Shown here: positions 1 to 11,934 of the stretch, one piece after another
Position numbering within the stretch: position 1 is the stretch's first letter
Layout: each line of letters opens with the position of its first letter
Assembly (NCBI GenBank): GCA_026018925.1
Contig: JAKSZU010000003.1
Location: 184,481,505-184,545,504 of the forward strand
DNA: 64,000 bases
Origin: Tupaia tana
Lineage: Eukaryota; Chordata; Mammalia; Scandentia; Tupaiidae
Reading direction: 5' to 3'
Notes under the pieces: model-generated
What the model was told of the DNA's origin: nothing
The model's database searches: none
The model's input: only the letters and a program-made list of their open reading frames with translations
Made by a program: the position numbers and the translations under genes

Positions 1-345
1 TTTCAGTTGTGTAATTGTGAAATTACAACTAAATACACTAATTAATTAGACCTAAGTGATATGACGGGTGGGGGGAGAGGAAATAATAGCATCTCTAGAA
101 TTCTAGCTTCCCTTCTCATATGTCCCTTTCAGCTGCTACCTAGTAAAACAACTTTGTTTCATCTGGCATAAAGTCAGATATAATTAGCCTCTCCTTTTTA
201 GGTTGACTGTTTATACAGTGTGCTCAAAATTTGGCAAACTGCAAATACTAGTACAACACATGTTCTTAAAGATTATTAAAAGGGTCATAAGATATTATGG
301 GTTTCAGTCAGTCAACTGATCAATCAATGATTACGTGTTGATGTA

Positions 346-393
346 TTGAGTCATTAGAAAAGTCATGATTTACTTTTCTGTTTTTCTATGCAG
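346..393 (+). mobile_element. Mariner-type MITE, left half only
   Basis: After TA the sequence runs TTGAGTCATTAGAAAAGTC and continues to TTTTTCTATGCA, matching the left arm of the full copies at 24267 and 20067. The right arm is missing, so the copy is truncated or decayed. Confidence 0.5.
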
Positions 394-547
394 TCTATGA
401 GCTGGGCTTCCAGACAGGCTTATCACATTGTTGTAAATGATATCTAAGATTTGTGCAATCTGATCTGTTTTTCTTCAAAGAGGGAAACAAAAATAGCATA
501 ATAATAATGAATGTAGTTTCTAAATATTACAGAAAACTTTATAGAGT

Positions 548-794
548 GGGACCAGTAGTTGGCAAAATGGCTATGTCTGGACTCCCATGTAGTCGACCGC
601 AGTTCAAGTCCCAGACCCGGTTGCTTAAACTCGCGCCAAGCGAGTGTGCGTGCATGCCCAAGATCCCGAGAGGAGAATGGAGGAGAAGAGATTACAGCAT
701 AGCCATCCCTCCTGGGGTGTGATTTCTTGCTTTGTGTGTCTCGGTCTCTCTCTGTCTTTCTGGCGAGTGCACAAGCCCTATAGTAAAAACTTCT

Positions 795-827
<33 letters not shown>
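548..827 (+). mobile_element. SINE-L, full length
   Basis: GGGACCAG tRNA-like head, body with CCCGAGAGGAGAATGGAGG, and a poly(A) of about 30. Flanking AACTTTATAGAGT (535-547) and AACTTTAGAGT (839-849) look like a target-site duplication with a 2-nt deletion. Confidence 0.85.
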
Positions 828-829
<2 letters not shown>

Positions 830-1129
830 AAAAAAACGAACTTTAGAGTAATTGTTCTCAAAGTATAATTCAGGATACCTTGGATGAATAGGGGCCAGGG
901 GAGACAGAGGTTGTAAAACTTTCTCAGTGAGATCAAAACTGTTTTATAATCATACTAAAATTTTATTTGTCTTTTCATTCTCATTCTCTCACAAGGGTAC
1001 AATGAAAATTTTCAGAGACCACATGACATATGATATTGCAATAGACTTAATGCAAAAACACATATGAGAACCCAGATGTTTTCTATCAAATCAGATATTT
1101 AAAAATTTTCAGAAACATGTAATAATGTT

Positions 1130-1408
1130 GGGGCCAGCAGGCAATAGGGTGGTTAAGGCACTAGATTCTCACATGGCAGACCACAGTTCAAGTCCTAGGC
1201 TCAGTAGCTTGAAAATCACACTAGGCACATGTTCTTGCATGCCCAAAATCCCAAGAAGAGATTGTAGGTGAAGGGATTGCAGTGTGGCCATCCTCCTAGG
1301 GGGTGATTTCTCACTTTCCCTCCCTCTGTCTCTCTTTAGTGAGCCCACACACCCTATGGCTCTCTCTTTAGTGAGCCCACACACACCTGAAAAATAAAAG
1401 AGAAACAA
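1130..1408 (+). mobile_element. SINE-L, diverged
   Basis: Head GGGGCCAGCAGG, body with CCCAAAATCCCAAGAAGAG, and a CT-rich stretch. A segment TCTCTTTAGTGAGCCCACAC near the 3' end is duplicated in tandem (about 1331 and 1363). Confidence 0.75.
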
Positions 1409-1440
1409 AATAATCCTATCCAAAATTTTATGCCTTTATG

Positions 1441-1559
1441 CTTTGCATGAATCTATCTATAATTTGCAAAGAAGGAAAATTCTAAGCACTGCTTCTACCA
1501 AAGCCTTTTGCCTTCATTAAATATAGAGTACTAATTGCTTCCATATGAGTAAGCTATGT
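1441..1559 (+). repeat. Local duplicated segment, copy 1
   Basis: About 119 bp beginning CTTTGCATGAATCTATCTAT and ending GAGTAAGCTATG. It recurs at 2764-2882 with about three substitutions. It is not a repeat family I recognise and has no tail or TSD. Confidence 0.9.
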
Positions 1560-1698
1560 CAACTTAAAAACTTGTTTTAAAAGTTTATATTAACATTGAT
1601 GGGCTATTACTATTATTTTTTAATGATTTAATAAAGGTTTAACTTTTTAAACTTTTAATTTTGAATCACTATCCATCCATATAATGTATATAAACAGT

Positions 1699-1918
1699 GG
1701 GACCAGTAGATGATGTAATGGTTATGTCACTGGACACTCACATGGTTGACTGCAGTTCAAGTTCTGGACCTGGTGGGTTAAAACCTACAGGGGGGGAGGT
1801 GTGTGTGCCCAAAATCCCAAGAGGAGAATGAGGAGAAGGGACAGTGGCTTGGCTATCCCTCGTGGGGGTGGTTTCTCACTTTCTGTAATCAAAAGCCCAT
1901 GCACTCTGTGAAACAAAT
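1699..1918 (+). mobile_element. SINE-L, diverged
   Basis: GGGACCAGTAGATGATGTAATGG head and AAAATCCCAAGAGGAGAATG body. The 3' CT stretch is shortened and there is no clear poly(A), so the copy is old. Confidence 0.7.
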
Positions 1919-2167
1919 GCATTATATTCTATAGACTACTGTGAAAGAATAAATAATGTACTACCGCCAATTTGGGACAATTTAAAAGGGTGATTATTTA
2001 ATGATATATTACTGGATCTAAGTGAAGTAAGAAATTGTCCAGAACCCCAGGAGACGAGGCACTGCAACGTTTATCATAATCAGCTTTCTCTAAAGCAGAA
2101 CATTTTAAACTTTTTGAAATTAGAGCACATTTTCACTCTGAAAAAGTAGTAAAGACTCCAATAATAC

Positions 2168-2450
2168 ACTTTTTTTTCCTTTTTTTTTTTTTTTTTAAAG
2201 GGAGATTTTTGCTATAGGGTGAATGTGCTCACCAGAGACACAAAGAGAGACAGAGAGACAGAAAGCAAGAAATCAACCCCAGAGGGGATGTCCAAACTGC
2301 AGTCTCTTCTTCTCCATTCTCCTCTTAAGATCTTGGGCATGCATGCACATGTGCCCACCATGAGTTTTAAGCCTCAGGGTCCAGGACTTGAACCACGGTC
2401 AACTTTGTGGGAGTCCAGCAACGTAAACATTATGCCATCTACTGGTCCAC
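2168..2450 (-). mobile_element. SINE-L, minus strand
   Basis: The plus strand reads poly(T), GCTATAGGGTG, the body reversed, then the B box as GACTTGAACC and the head as ACTGGTCC. No clean TSD. Confidence 0.8.
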
Positions 2451-2763
2451 CAATATGCTTTCTTAAGCAAAAGAAGATGAGGGTTGTAGCCAGCTTTCTG
2501 GGAATGTGCCTGGAGGCGTGTCATGCTTGTGACCTCCATTTGTCTTTCTTGTCACAGTGGAAGTAAAGTTGAAAATCTCTAAAGCAATTAATGTAGCATT
2601 TATAGAAGTGACTAAACTCAATACGTACTAATGACTTAGTTATTTTTGATTGATCTAACTAGAGTTCACATACAAATGATGACAACTGAAGTGAAACTGA
2701 GCTTTTTCCAAATACAGGCAAAATCTAGTACATTGCAGAATAAAACTTAACATCATTCCAAAC

Positions 2764-2882
2764 TTTGCATGAATCTATCTATAATTTGCAAAGAAGGAAA
2801 ATTCTAAGAATTGCTTTTACCAAAGCCTTTTGCCTTCATTAAATATAGAGTACTAATTGCTTCCATATGAGTAAGCTATGGC
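2764..2882 (+). repeat. Local duplicated segment, copy 2
   Basis: Near-identical to 1441-1559, direct orientation, 1323 bp apart. The flanks of the two copies differ, so the intervening DNA was not duplicated with it. Confidence 0.9.
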
Positions 2883-2897
2883 AAAAATAACCTCTGC

Positions 2898-3128
2898 GGG
2901 GCCAGACTGTGGCACAGCAGTAAAATGCAACACTCTTCAAGGCTAATCCACCTGGGAAGGCTCAGGGTTCACGTCCAGAGATCTCCTGGAGGATGTTAGG
3001 CATGCATGTTCCCAGTATCCAGTACTGCTGAAGCTAAGTATAGATCTCAGCTTCGTGACCCTATTAGCAGTATGTCCTTTCCTCTGTCTTGTGCTCTCAC
3101 TCATGTAAGAAACAAGTACCCTTTAAAA
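2898..3128 (+). mobile_element. SINE-D
   Basis: GGGGCCAGACTGTGGCACAG head, then GCATGCATGTTCCCAG, and a CT-rich 3' part ending in CTCATGTAAGAAACAAG. It begins directly after the second local duplicate and resembles 4537 and 10375. Confidence 0.6.
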
Positions 3129-3144
3129 ACTAGTTAATAATGAT

Positions 3145-3313
3145 GGGCCTACCCAGTGGCATGGTGGTTGGGGCACTGGACTCCTACATGGCCAACCACT
3201 GTTCGAGTTCCAAATCTATAGCAGCTTGCTTTTCCACTTTCCCTTTCTCTTTCTCTGTCTCTCTCTGGTCAATTAAAAAAAATATTAATAACAATAAAAT
3301 AAAATAAATAAGT
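3145..3313 (+). mobile_element. SINE-S
   Basis: Head with GTGGCATGGTGGTTGGGGCA, B box GTTCGAGTTCC, CT-rich stretch, then TGGTCAATTAAA and AAATAAATAA-type tail. Confidence 0.75.
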
Positions 3314-3364
3314 AGTTATTTTTAAAAATAGTCGATAATGAATAAAAACAGTTAATATTTATTT

Positions 3365-3610
3365 ACCATTCAAAACGTGGTAAGTTTTATGCTCTTATAC
3401 ATTATCTTACTTATGCCTTATGGAAATTTTTTAAAAGCATATATTGCCAGTAGTCTCATTTTTATGACTGAAGAAAGTGGGACTTAGAGAGATTAAACTA
3501 TCTAGCTGTTCAAAGCCCCAAGTTTGGTCCATGAAACCAGACCTGTCTTGATGTCATTGTCCATATTTTCACCACTAAGTTACTCTTTCTTGTGTAGTTA
3601 CCCCTTAATG
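3365..3610 (-). mobile_element. MIR fragment (probable)
   Basis: Order of features matches reversed MIR: an ATTATCTTACTTATGCCTTA region, a TTTTTATGACTGAAGAAAGTG core, then a GTTCAAAGCCCCAAGTTT-like region. Highly diverged. Confidence 0.45.
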
Positions 3611-3929
3611 CGCATTTGCTGACAATACTGATTCAATTCTTCCATTTCCCAGATTAAAGCCAACCCAATACATATAGATTAAATGGTTTGTACAAAGTTA
3701 CAAAATAACTAAAACAAAATGTATATGTCCTCATTTTGTTCCTTAGGTAAATATCTGGAACTACAAGATATGGGCCTCAAAGTCACTTTTCTTCTCTGAA
3801 TTTTCAGAGTGCTTACTCTGTATTGTAACTGCTGAGGCATTGATAACACAGTATGCAATATTTATGTGTGTTTGTATTTTCTTAGAGGACTCTGATTTTC
3901 TTTTGGCATTTCCCATAATTCTTTGTACC

Positions 3930-3995
3930 TAGTTAGGTACAATATGTATTAGTAGAATGATTGAATAAATAAGGGAATGAATGATTCAGCATAAT
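3930..3995 (+). mobile_element. L2 3' end (probable)
   Basis: TACCTAGTTAGGTACAATATG followed by GATTGAATAAATAAGGGAATGAATG resembles the L2 terminus with its TGAATGAA repeats. Confidence 0.35.
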
Positions 3996-4293
3996 AATTT
4001 CCTGAACATAGATTAGAGAAACTACCAGGAGCCACCAAGGAAGAGGAAAGCTCCTCCACCTGCCACTAACTCCAGGAGGAGTCCTCTAATACTATTTGTT
4101 TTTTATATTGAATTATTCATAAGCATTCTTTTGGGAAAAAAATGTTTTCTTTTGCTATTTACGTTTTCATTTGTTTTTGAAACATAGGTCTGGTTGTTAC
4201 TATTTTAAAACTCATTTTCTCAATTTGGTTAATTAACTAACAAAATTCACTTAGGTCTAGTGATCTTACTAGAAGGATTAAAAAGTAACTCAA

Positions 4294-4506
4294 GGGAACC
4301 AGCAGGTGGCAAGGTGGTTGAGGCACTGGACACTCCCACATGACTGACGCCAGTTCGAGTCCAGGACCTGGTGACTTGCTTTCTCATTCTCTCTCTCTCT
4401 CTCTCGTCAAATTAAAAATAAATGAATGAATTAATAAAAATAAATAAATAATTCTTTAAAAAATATTTTTTAAAAAATGCTTGCCTCCTGAGGCTCTTTA
4501 AAAAAA
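4294..4506 (+). mobile_element. SINE-S with TSD
   Basis: GGGAACCAGCAGGTGGCAAG head, GTTCGAGTCC B box, CT repeats, GTCAAATTAAAAATAAATG, then an A-rich tail. AAAAAGTAACTCAA flanks both sides (4280-4293 and about 4507-4521). Confidence 0.8.
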
Positions 4507-4536
4507 AAAAAAAGTAACTCAAAATATGTGAATTCC

Positions 4537-4760
4537 GGGTCTGACTTGGTGGTGCAGTCGAAAGCAAACTGAACTATGTGGGGGAAGCCACATAGCACAC
4601 TGCCGTTCAAATTCCTTGTGTGCACCTGTCCAAGTTCCCGACGAGCTCAAGGTGTGGGGAGAAGGGATCATGGTGTGAAGAGACCATGTCAAGTGCGCTT
4701 TTCTTTTTCTCCTCTAGTGTGCTTACATGCTTTCTGTCATGAACAAAATAAATGAACTTA
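4537..4760 (+). mobile_element. SINE-D
   Basis: GGGTCTGACTTGGTGGTGCA head, GCCGTTCAAATTCC B-box relic, and 3' end TTTCTGTCATGAACAAAATA. It starts just after the TSD of the SINE-S at 4294. Confidence 0.55.
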
Positions 4761-5063
4761 ACTGTTTTGAGGAAAACAGTGAATTGTAGTTTGATTTTTC
4801 AACTTGCTAGCTACATTTCTATACTTTAGATTCCTTATAGTTATAATATACCTGCCTTTGCTGTATTTCTTACCATGTCTTGGTAAAGATTAAAATGAAA
4901 AAAAAAAAATGTGTGTTAAAATGCATCAAAATGCCTAAAGTGATATGAAAACTAAGAATAATTACTGATTATATGTTGTTAAATAATTCATTATTAGTAG
5001 TTATTTTCTCATCTTTATTCTTTCTATAGTAGGGTCATGTACAGACTATGTTCTCTACAGATT

Positions 5064-5316
5064 TTTTATTTTGCCACAGGGCACATGAGTTGCTGGAGAG
5101 ACAGAAAGAGGAAGAGAGGGAGAAATTGAAAAAGTACCCGCTTGTGGTGTGATTACACCACAATTCCCTCTCCTCTATTTCTCCCTCCTTTTGGTATTTT
5201 GGACACACACACACAGATGCTCTGCACGTTTTTCAAGACAGGAGATCTGGGATTCACACTACACTGTTGGCCATGTGGGATCCAGCCACCTTAACCACCA
5301 CACCCTGGGCTGGCCC
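5064..5316 (-). mobile_element. SINE-M, minus strand
   Basis: GGGCACATGAGTTGCTGGAGAG on the left, ACACACACACAGATG in the middle, and CTTAACCACCACACCCTGGG next to GCTGGCCC as the reversed head. Confidence 0.6.
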
Positions 5317-5639
5317 TTCATGGGGTTGTTTCTAATCCTGTTCACTAAGTCTAACATTTGATTTATAGAGGGTGCTTCTTTTTAAACTAGATATAGATAT
5401 TTATTTCATGACTCCAGTGTACCCAAAATTAATTATCTAAAGGACTCACAGATCTTTTCATCACATGTCACAAAGTATGTCATCTAGGCCCTAAAGTTGA
5501 TTGACAAAAATATAAAAATGTAGACCTACTATATACACATAGTGAAAAACTACATAAAAATATAAATATTCCTAGGACCACGTGGTCTATAATAGAATTG
5601 GAGAAATAAAGCATTTTACTCAAACATAACAGTGATAGT

Positions 5640-5990
5640 TCGGACACATTCATTCATTCATTTCTCATTTGCTTAACAAAAAGCATTTATTGAATGATTA
5701 ACTGTGTAAATATAATCAGGCCCTGTGCTAGAGTTTGAAATGACAAAGATGAAGTGGATAGAGGTTTACCCCTTGAGTTAGTAATAATCTAAGAAGAAGA
5801 AAAAGAAATGTACAAACAGCAAACTAAGAACCATTTGATAAATGTTAAAAATGGTATTATTACAAAGTACTACGGAAACACAATGAAAATAATGACTAAC
5901 TCTGCCTAAGGGCTTTGGGAAGGCTGCAAAAAGAATAGCATTTAAGCTTGGTACAAAACAATGTGTAGGAGTTTACCAGATTTTTTTTCT
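5640..5990 (-). mobile_element. Old LINE-type relic (L2-like)
   Basis: CATTCATTCATTCATTTCTC, then GCATTTATTGAATGATTA and AGGCCCTGTGCTAGAG, match the reversed L2 3' end. The rest, up to GTGTAGGAGTTTACCAGA, resembles old mammalian repeat but is not assigned. Confidence 0.45.
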
Positions 5991-6029
5991 TTTAAATGGG
6001 AAAAGGGCATCCCCAGATAGAAAAGACAG

Positions 6030-6385
6030 CATGTTCACACCAATGAAGATGTTAATAGAACATAGCATACTGGAGACAATGTGAAAACTAGAACAAGTAT
6101 TTCAAAAAGAAGTTTGGCAGATTGTTTCAAGATCTATAAAAACACTTAGATCTTTAGCCCAGTAATCCCACTTATGGGAATTTATAGTATGTAAAAAATA
6201 CAAAGGAAGAAAACTGTTATTTATAGCAGCAGAGACACAAAATAGAAATGAGCTCATTATCTAACAAATATAGAATACTTACATAGATTACATCAGTTTG
6301 ATTATTTTATTATTATAATCATGACTATTTTAAATCAAGATGGAAAATTTATGGGCCATTATATAAATTTATAAAACAGAATAAA
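6030..6385 (+). mobile_element. Old L1 3' fragment
   Basis: AGCCCAGTAATCCCACTTAT, GGGAATTTATAGTATG, TTATTTATAGCAGCAGAGAC and later ATATAGAATACTTACATAG follow the order of the L1M/L1ME terminal region. Heavily mutated. Confidence 0.6.
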
Positions 6386-6396
6386 ATTATATATTG

Positions 6397-6640
6397 TACC
6401 AGCCCATGGCTTGGTGGTTAAAGGAGCTGCATCCACATGGCTTCCCTAACAGTTCAAATCCCACAGCTGGAAGCTTGAAAAACATGCCAGGTGTATGTGT
6501 GCACATGCCCAGAATACTGACAGGATAGGAAAAGGGTGTAGAGTGTGACCACACACCACTGGTGGAAGTTTTGTCCCTCTCTCTCTCTCTGTTTCTCTCT
6601 GTATATATGTCCTCTGGAAAATTAAGAAAAAAAATTATAA
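6397..6640 (+). mobile_element. SINE-M
   Basis: ACCAGCCCATGGCTTGGTGG head, CAGTTCAAATCCC B box, GAAAAACATGCCAGGTGTATG, a CT repeat and an A-rich tail. Confidence 0.65.
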
Positions 6641-7159
6641 CTATTTTAAGTTATATGTATATACAGATAAGAAATGGAGAATAATATGAAATAAAAATCA
6701 AAATAGCAGTCAAAAAGTTTTGTCAAGGTGGTAGTGAGTTTTTTCTTTCTTTTTCATAAATTTACTTTGTTGTGGACATATCATTTAATAATTCAACTAA
6801 CATTTGTTGATTATTTCATATATGCTAGAAGCATTACTAAACCCTCCTGTCAAAAAGAAAAAGAAACTTATCACTTCTGTAATAATTTTTTAAAATAATT
6901 TTGTTGCTCTGTGCCTTTGATAAAAAAACGAACTCTCCCATCTTTGAAGACCAACCTAAATGCAGCCTATTCCAAGAAATCTTTTCAGTCTGTCCATCCC
7001 ATCATTTCTAATCTCTCTCTAGATTTATCAGCCTTTTGTCTCTCTAGATGAAAGGTGTTGAGTTTAAGGAATTGAATTGGATGATCCAACATGTCCACAG
7101 TTGGTGTCCCGGGGGGCAGAGGGTGAGTGGAGGAGAGGAGAGTACACAGGAGTGTGTAC

Positions 7160-7320
7160 GTCTCATATTGAGGTCCACAACAACCTGCCTCAGAATCACC
7201 ACAGTCTATGAAACATGCAGTGTTTCGCCCTCATCCCTCAAATTATACTTCAGTAGGTCACTGTGAGGCCAGAAACTGCATTTTTTTCAACAAGCAATCT
7301 AATTCCTAGTCACTTAAATT
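7160..7320 (+). mobile_element. MER5A-like hAT relic
   Basis: CCTCAGAATCACCACAG, TTATACTTCAGTAGGTCACTG and AACTGCATTTTTTTCAACAAGC occur in the order of MER5A (non-autonomous hAT-Charlie). Internal positions are diverged. Confidence 0.5.
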
Positions 7321-8800
7321 TGGAGACACTTCACTATAAAATAGTAAGTGTACATGAAATAAGTGTATGTGCCTGCTGGGATTTTTCTCATGGAATGCTT
7401 TGTTTATATAAATGTTCATTTGAAAACTTCTTCTTATGGATGGATTTTTCTCATATGTTGTAGTCAGTCCAGCTGAGCTTTGTTTCAGCTCAGGTTTCAC
7501 GGTTTTGTTAATGGACAACAGTCATTCCTGGTAGTAAAAATAGGAGTTCTGTATGTGCATATGCTTGCGTTCATGCAGAGGATGGTGGAGTCATCTGTGG
7601 CTTTCTGTGTAGGGGTTTTCTCTGTCATTCTTACTTAAAATATCATTGTGTGATATCATTATGAAGGTGGGGAGAGAGACACTCAATAATGTCTGGCAAG
7701 CAATACTCACTGTCAAACAACAGTTTCTCATATGGTCTGTTAATGCGCCCAGCTATGTAGGAGATTTAGTGGAGGTTTTTTTTTCTCCTTTTATTTTTTC
7801 CTTCCCTTTCCTTCTTTCCTTCTTTCTTTTCCTTCCTTCCTTCTAAAAGGTTTTATTATGACTATGGCTTTTTGATTAGTTTTTAATTGGCCACAAAAAA
7901 ATATTTGGTCACTGATTTCTATTTGGTTTAAAAGGATTGTCCTACTCATAATATTCTGGAGAAGGAAAAAAAAGGCATTTCCTTATTAATTTTGTCCCTT
8001 AGGTCTTGAGGTTGGATCAAAGTGAATAATTAGTCATCCTTATGTCAAAGTAAGAGAAACATGTATTAATAGTATGCCAAAAAGCTCATAAAATATATTA
8101 AAAAAAATGAGTTAGGAACTGGCAACATGAATCCTAAGGAGATTATTCTTAAAAGAGCATGTCTCAGCACCATTAATCTTTGACCTTAAACCCTCCAACC
8201 TGTAAGTCAGCCAGGAGAAAACCAACCAGAAGGTTTCCATACAATCCACTCACTTCATTTTTATAAGTCATTGTTGTACTTGAAATATACTGAGAATTTC
8301 TTTCTGGCTGGATTTATTTGTTAAACGCTTGGGGAAGCTTTGATCTGATTTCAGTGGTTTCTGATCTGATTAAGAAAATTCTGCTTCTCTCTAGAGGTCT
8401 AGAACGCTATCCTAAGAAATCTTTCTCAGTAAAAATGAATTCCTGGGATATGCATAATGAGCCTGGCTGAAATCTGCACATTTGTGGTTTTTAATTGCAG
8501 CAGCGAGATAGGAATCATTCAGCCAAGCACATATCTTTGTAGGTACAGAAGAGTCATCCTATTTTAAATACTGCTATTTATACATTTCTTCTATATACAT
8601 TAACCTTCCTTGTTCAAAAATATTTTCAACTAAAGTATTCTTTATTTTATAGAACTCAGTGAGGGAAACTATCTTTTAATAGATAGCTCTAAATCACCTA
8701 CTATTTTATTGGGGGGGGGGGCTGTTATGAAGCTGATCTCTGTTCTAATTTCTCTTGGTGAACACTACCACTATCACCTTTTATCATTAAAAAGTAAGTT

Positions 8801-8872
8801 GGGGTCAGCAGGTAGCATGGTGGTTAAGGTGTACTTCCACATGACTGACTATGTTTCAAGTCTTGACAAGTT
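8801..8872 (+). mobile_element. SINE head fragment
   Basis: GGGGTCAGCAGGTAGCATGG and a decayed B box, then no body or tail. This is a 5' piece of SINE-L or SINE-S. Confidence 0.55.
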
Positions 8873-8929
8873 TTCCATTTTAATCACTAGAAATCCTGTG
8901 CATATGGCTTTCCCTGAGGAAGAGTTTCT

Positions 8930-9214
8930 TTCTTTTTTCTTTTTCTTTTTTTTTTTTTTTTTTTTTTTTTGGAGAGGTCTTTGCTATATAGTGTGTCCTC
9001 ACCAGAAAGACAGAGAGAGACAGAGAGACAGAAAGTGAGAAATCACCCCCCAGGGAGGATGACCACACTGTAATTCCTTCTCCTCCTTTTTCCTCTTGGG
9101 ATCTTGGGCACACATGCACACGCACCCCACATAGGTTTAAGCCACAGGGTCAGAGCCTCAAACCGACTACGTGGGAATCCAGAGACATAGCCATTACGCC
9201 ATCTGCTGGTCCCC
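8930..9214 (-). mobile_element. SINE-L, minus strand, with TSD
   Basis: Long poly(T), then reversed body and head ending CTGCTGGTCCC. CCTGAGGAAGAGTTTCT (left) and CCTGAAGAAGAATTTCT (right) are a 17-bp TSD with two differences. Confidence 0.85.
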
Positions 9215-9420
9215 CCTGAAGAAGAATTTCTAATTTGAAACTCCAATGTAGCCCTGAGGTTCTTAAAGTATGGAGATAGAGTGCTTTTAAACAATTCAGA
9301 TTCTTGAGATCCATCTTAAGTCAAAGATAGAATCAGTTTCCAAGACAGAACCCACAAATCTGCATATTTAACATGTACTTCATTTGTTCTTATACATTAA
9401 CTTTAAGATCAGCTATTCTA

Positions 9421-9604
9421 GGGGCTGGCAGGTAGCATGGTGGTTACAGGCACTGAACTCCCACATGGCCGACCACAGTTCCAGTCCTGGACCTGGTGGC
9501 TTGCTTTCTCACTTTCCCTTTCTCTCTCTTGCTCTGACCCTCTCTGATCGAAATTAAAATAAATAAATAAAAGACAAACTTGAATAAAAATAATTCTAAA
9601 AAAA
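9421..9604 (+). mobile_element. SINE-S with TSD
   Basis: GGGGCTGGCAGGTAGCATGG head, short CT stretch, AAATTAAAATAAATAAATAA tail. CAGCTATTCTA flanks both ends (9410-9420 and 9605-9615). Confidence 0.85.
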
Positions 9605-10374
9605 CAGCTATTCTAGATCATTAAGGGTAGTACTAATTTGGAAGGAACATTTGACAGATAGTCAGATTTTCAGTTGATAGTTTCATAGATAAAAATGTTA
9701 TTTAATTTTTTGAGTCTCAATTTCTTTATTTTTAACATTCCTTATAGTAATTTTTAGGGCACATTGTTATTGAAGAGATTATTTGAGGCCATGGTTTTTG
9801 TTTCTTTTTACCTTTATAAAAAGCACATATACCTAGAGAAATTATCAGTACAAACAAATTCCACCATGATGACTGGCAAGGGGAAAAAAGATTATGTGAA
9901 ATGCTACTCATTTAGCCATTAATTACCTTCCTATCTATAGCCTGTAGTTGCAAATATTAAATTAGTAGTTATTGGGAGTTTCATGTTCTCAAAGTAGTGC
10001 TTTGACAAGGGTTTTTTTATTAGTGCTTTTTATTAGGGTTAAATATATTTTAAAATTTTAAAAATAAAAAACCAAGAAAATTCACTATGATTTTCCACCA
10101 CTCTTGTTTTTTCTTTTCTTAAACAAATTTGAATATTTAAAAATATCTCCCTTTTCTATATTCCCTCTCAAGTGGAGCTTATTTCCTGAAATATGTCTTT
10201 TAAAAGTCATCCATGCATCTTGCTTCCCATTCATCATTACTGTGGTACAAATACAGATGAGAATTTGCATTTAAAAAAATTCTTCAGTAGGCACTCAAAT
10301 TCTTCTCAAAGAAGCATACTTAAAATTGCTGCTGCTTCCTATTTTTATATTTCATAACCTACAAATACTCATTG

Positions 10375-10669
10375 GGGGCCAGTTCTATGGCACAGCAGTA
10401 ATACACTACTCCAAAGAAGCCCATCCCACAGCTACAGTTCAAATCCCAGGCACTGTCAGTCAGAAACTTACCACACACTCGTGAGAGTCCCAAGATCTAA
10501 GGAGCTGGAGGAGGGAAACTGTAGTGTGAGCAGACTCTGGTAAGAGTGTTCCTCTTTCTTTTTCTTCTTTTCTCTCTTTCTCTCACTCTCACATGCATGT
10601 TTATCATGAATAAAGAAAAAATATTATTAAGGAGAAATTTTTCTTTAAAAGTAATAATTATGATCATTG
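10375..10669 (+). mobile_element. SINE-D with probable TSD
   Basis: GGGGCCAGTTCTATGGCACA head, ACAGTTCAAATCCCAGG B box, CT-rich 3' part, TTTATCATGAATAAAG. Flanks AAATACTCATTG and AAATACTCACTG match, implying an A/T-rich tail to 10669. Confidence 0.7.
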
Positions 10670-10999
10670 AAATACTCACTGTACCATACTCTCTTTCCTG
10701 GGTAGCAAAGGCTTTTAGCCACCATCAGTGGTAGAGAGGTTTGGTACGTTTTGTTTAATTGACATTAACTTTTCCTCTTCCTCTAAGTTTTATTATGGTG
10801 GTAATTGGTGATTTTTAAAAGCATCTTTAAATTTGCCAATACCTTGTTCACTTATTGTGTAGAATGGTAGAAGAATGGCACCAATAATTTAAGCCAAAGT
10901 AACTTCTCTGAAATAAAATTCATTATTTGTAAAATGAAAGAGTTAGACTATTCAAACTCAAATCTCATGAAGTTAGAAAAATCTATTTAGTTTCAAGAG

Positions 11000-11505
11000 A
11001 ATTATGACATGCAGTGTTCTCTCACACCAGAGTATGTGATAACTGTGGATCAGTGAGTTTACGACGGGGCCCTGTCTTTCCTTGCTATGGGCCGTTCTTT
11101 CCCCCCATTCCTGACCCTCCCCCAAGACAGCTTTCCTGAGAGATTTCCTTGCCAACAGGATCATTGATTTGTCTTGTAGGTGCTCCAGTGTCCCAGGGCT
11201 CAAGGTGTGTGTGTAGCGGGGCCCTACTGCTCTGACCTTGAACACTATGGGTTTGGCAAAGCATGGGAGTTTGTGTGGTAGGAGTGACAGGAGGGAAATC
11301 ACCTGAAGCTGGTCCTGAGTCAGTTCCCAGACACTTTGTCTAGGAATAGAAAAGCTTGGTGGGTGGGACAGAGAGAGCAAAACATTTAACAGACACAAAA
11401 ATGGACAGTGATCCATTGATGGTAATGTGTAGGGAAATGTCTTTGACTGGACCTAAGTGCAGTGTATTTATGCTGGGGACATTTGTTTTCTATCTGTAAA
11501 GATGT
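11000..11505 (+). mobile_element. L1-type 3' UTR (lineage-specific, truncated)
   Basis: The right part (AATGTCTTTGAC, CAGTGTATTTATGCTGG, TCTGTAAAGAT) aligns with the better-preserved terminus at 45311-45395. The left part is GC-richer and has no open frame of note. The A-rich end is lost. Confidence 0.45.
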
Positions 11506-11934
11506 ACAGCAACTAGAACAAAAAGGCAAACCTTGGTGAGGGAACAGGAACTGAGGACAGGGACTGCCAACACAGTTTATACTGGATGACGGGGGCACTG
11601 GGGCACTCTGAACCTCTGAAAACTGCAACAGGTGGTCCATCATTGCATTTGTTCGATTTCTTGTTTACAAGATGTCTTTAGAGACTACAGTAACCCCAAA
11701 TGTATAAAGCCTAAAATTATAATTCGAGGATCACAAATTATAATTCTCATATTCCTTCAACCAGCCCTACCTAATAGTTTCCCTATAAATACTACCTTTC
11801 CTGGCCATATCTTCAAACATATAACTATTGTGGGGAGGAATAAGAATCTCAAGTCACTTGTACTGTTAATTTTGATGAAATTAATATGTTGCTTTGCTTA
11901 AATAAATTTTTGGGAACATCTATGGACAGTGACC

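Noticed and set aside
10973-11416. 147-codon minus-strand frame, among the longest in the window
   Set aside because: It overlaps a segment that aligns with an L1-type 3' UTR. No domain, no start context, no splice signals.
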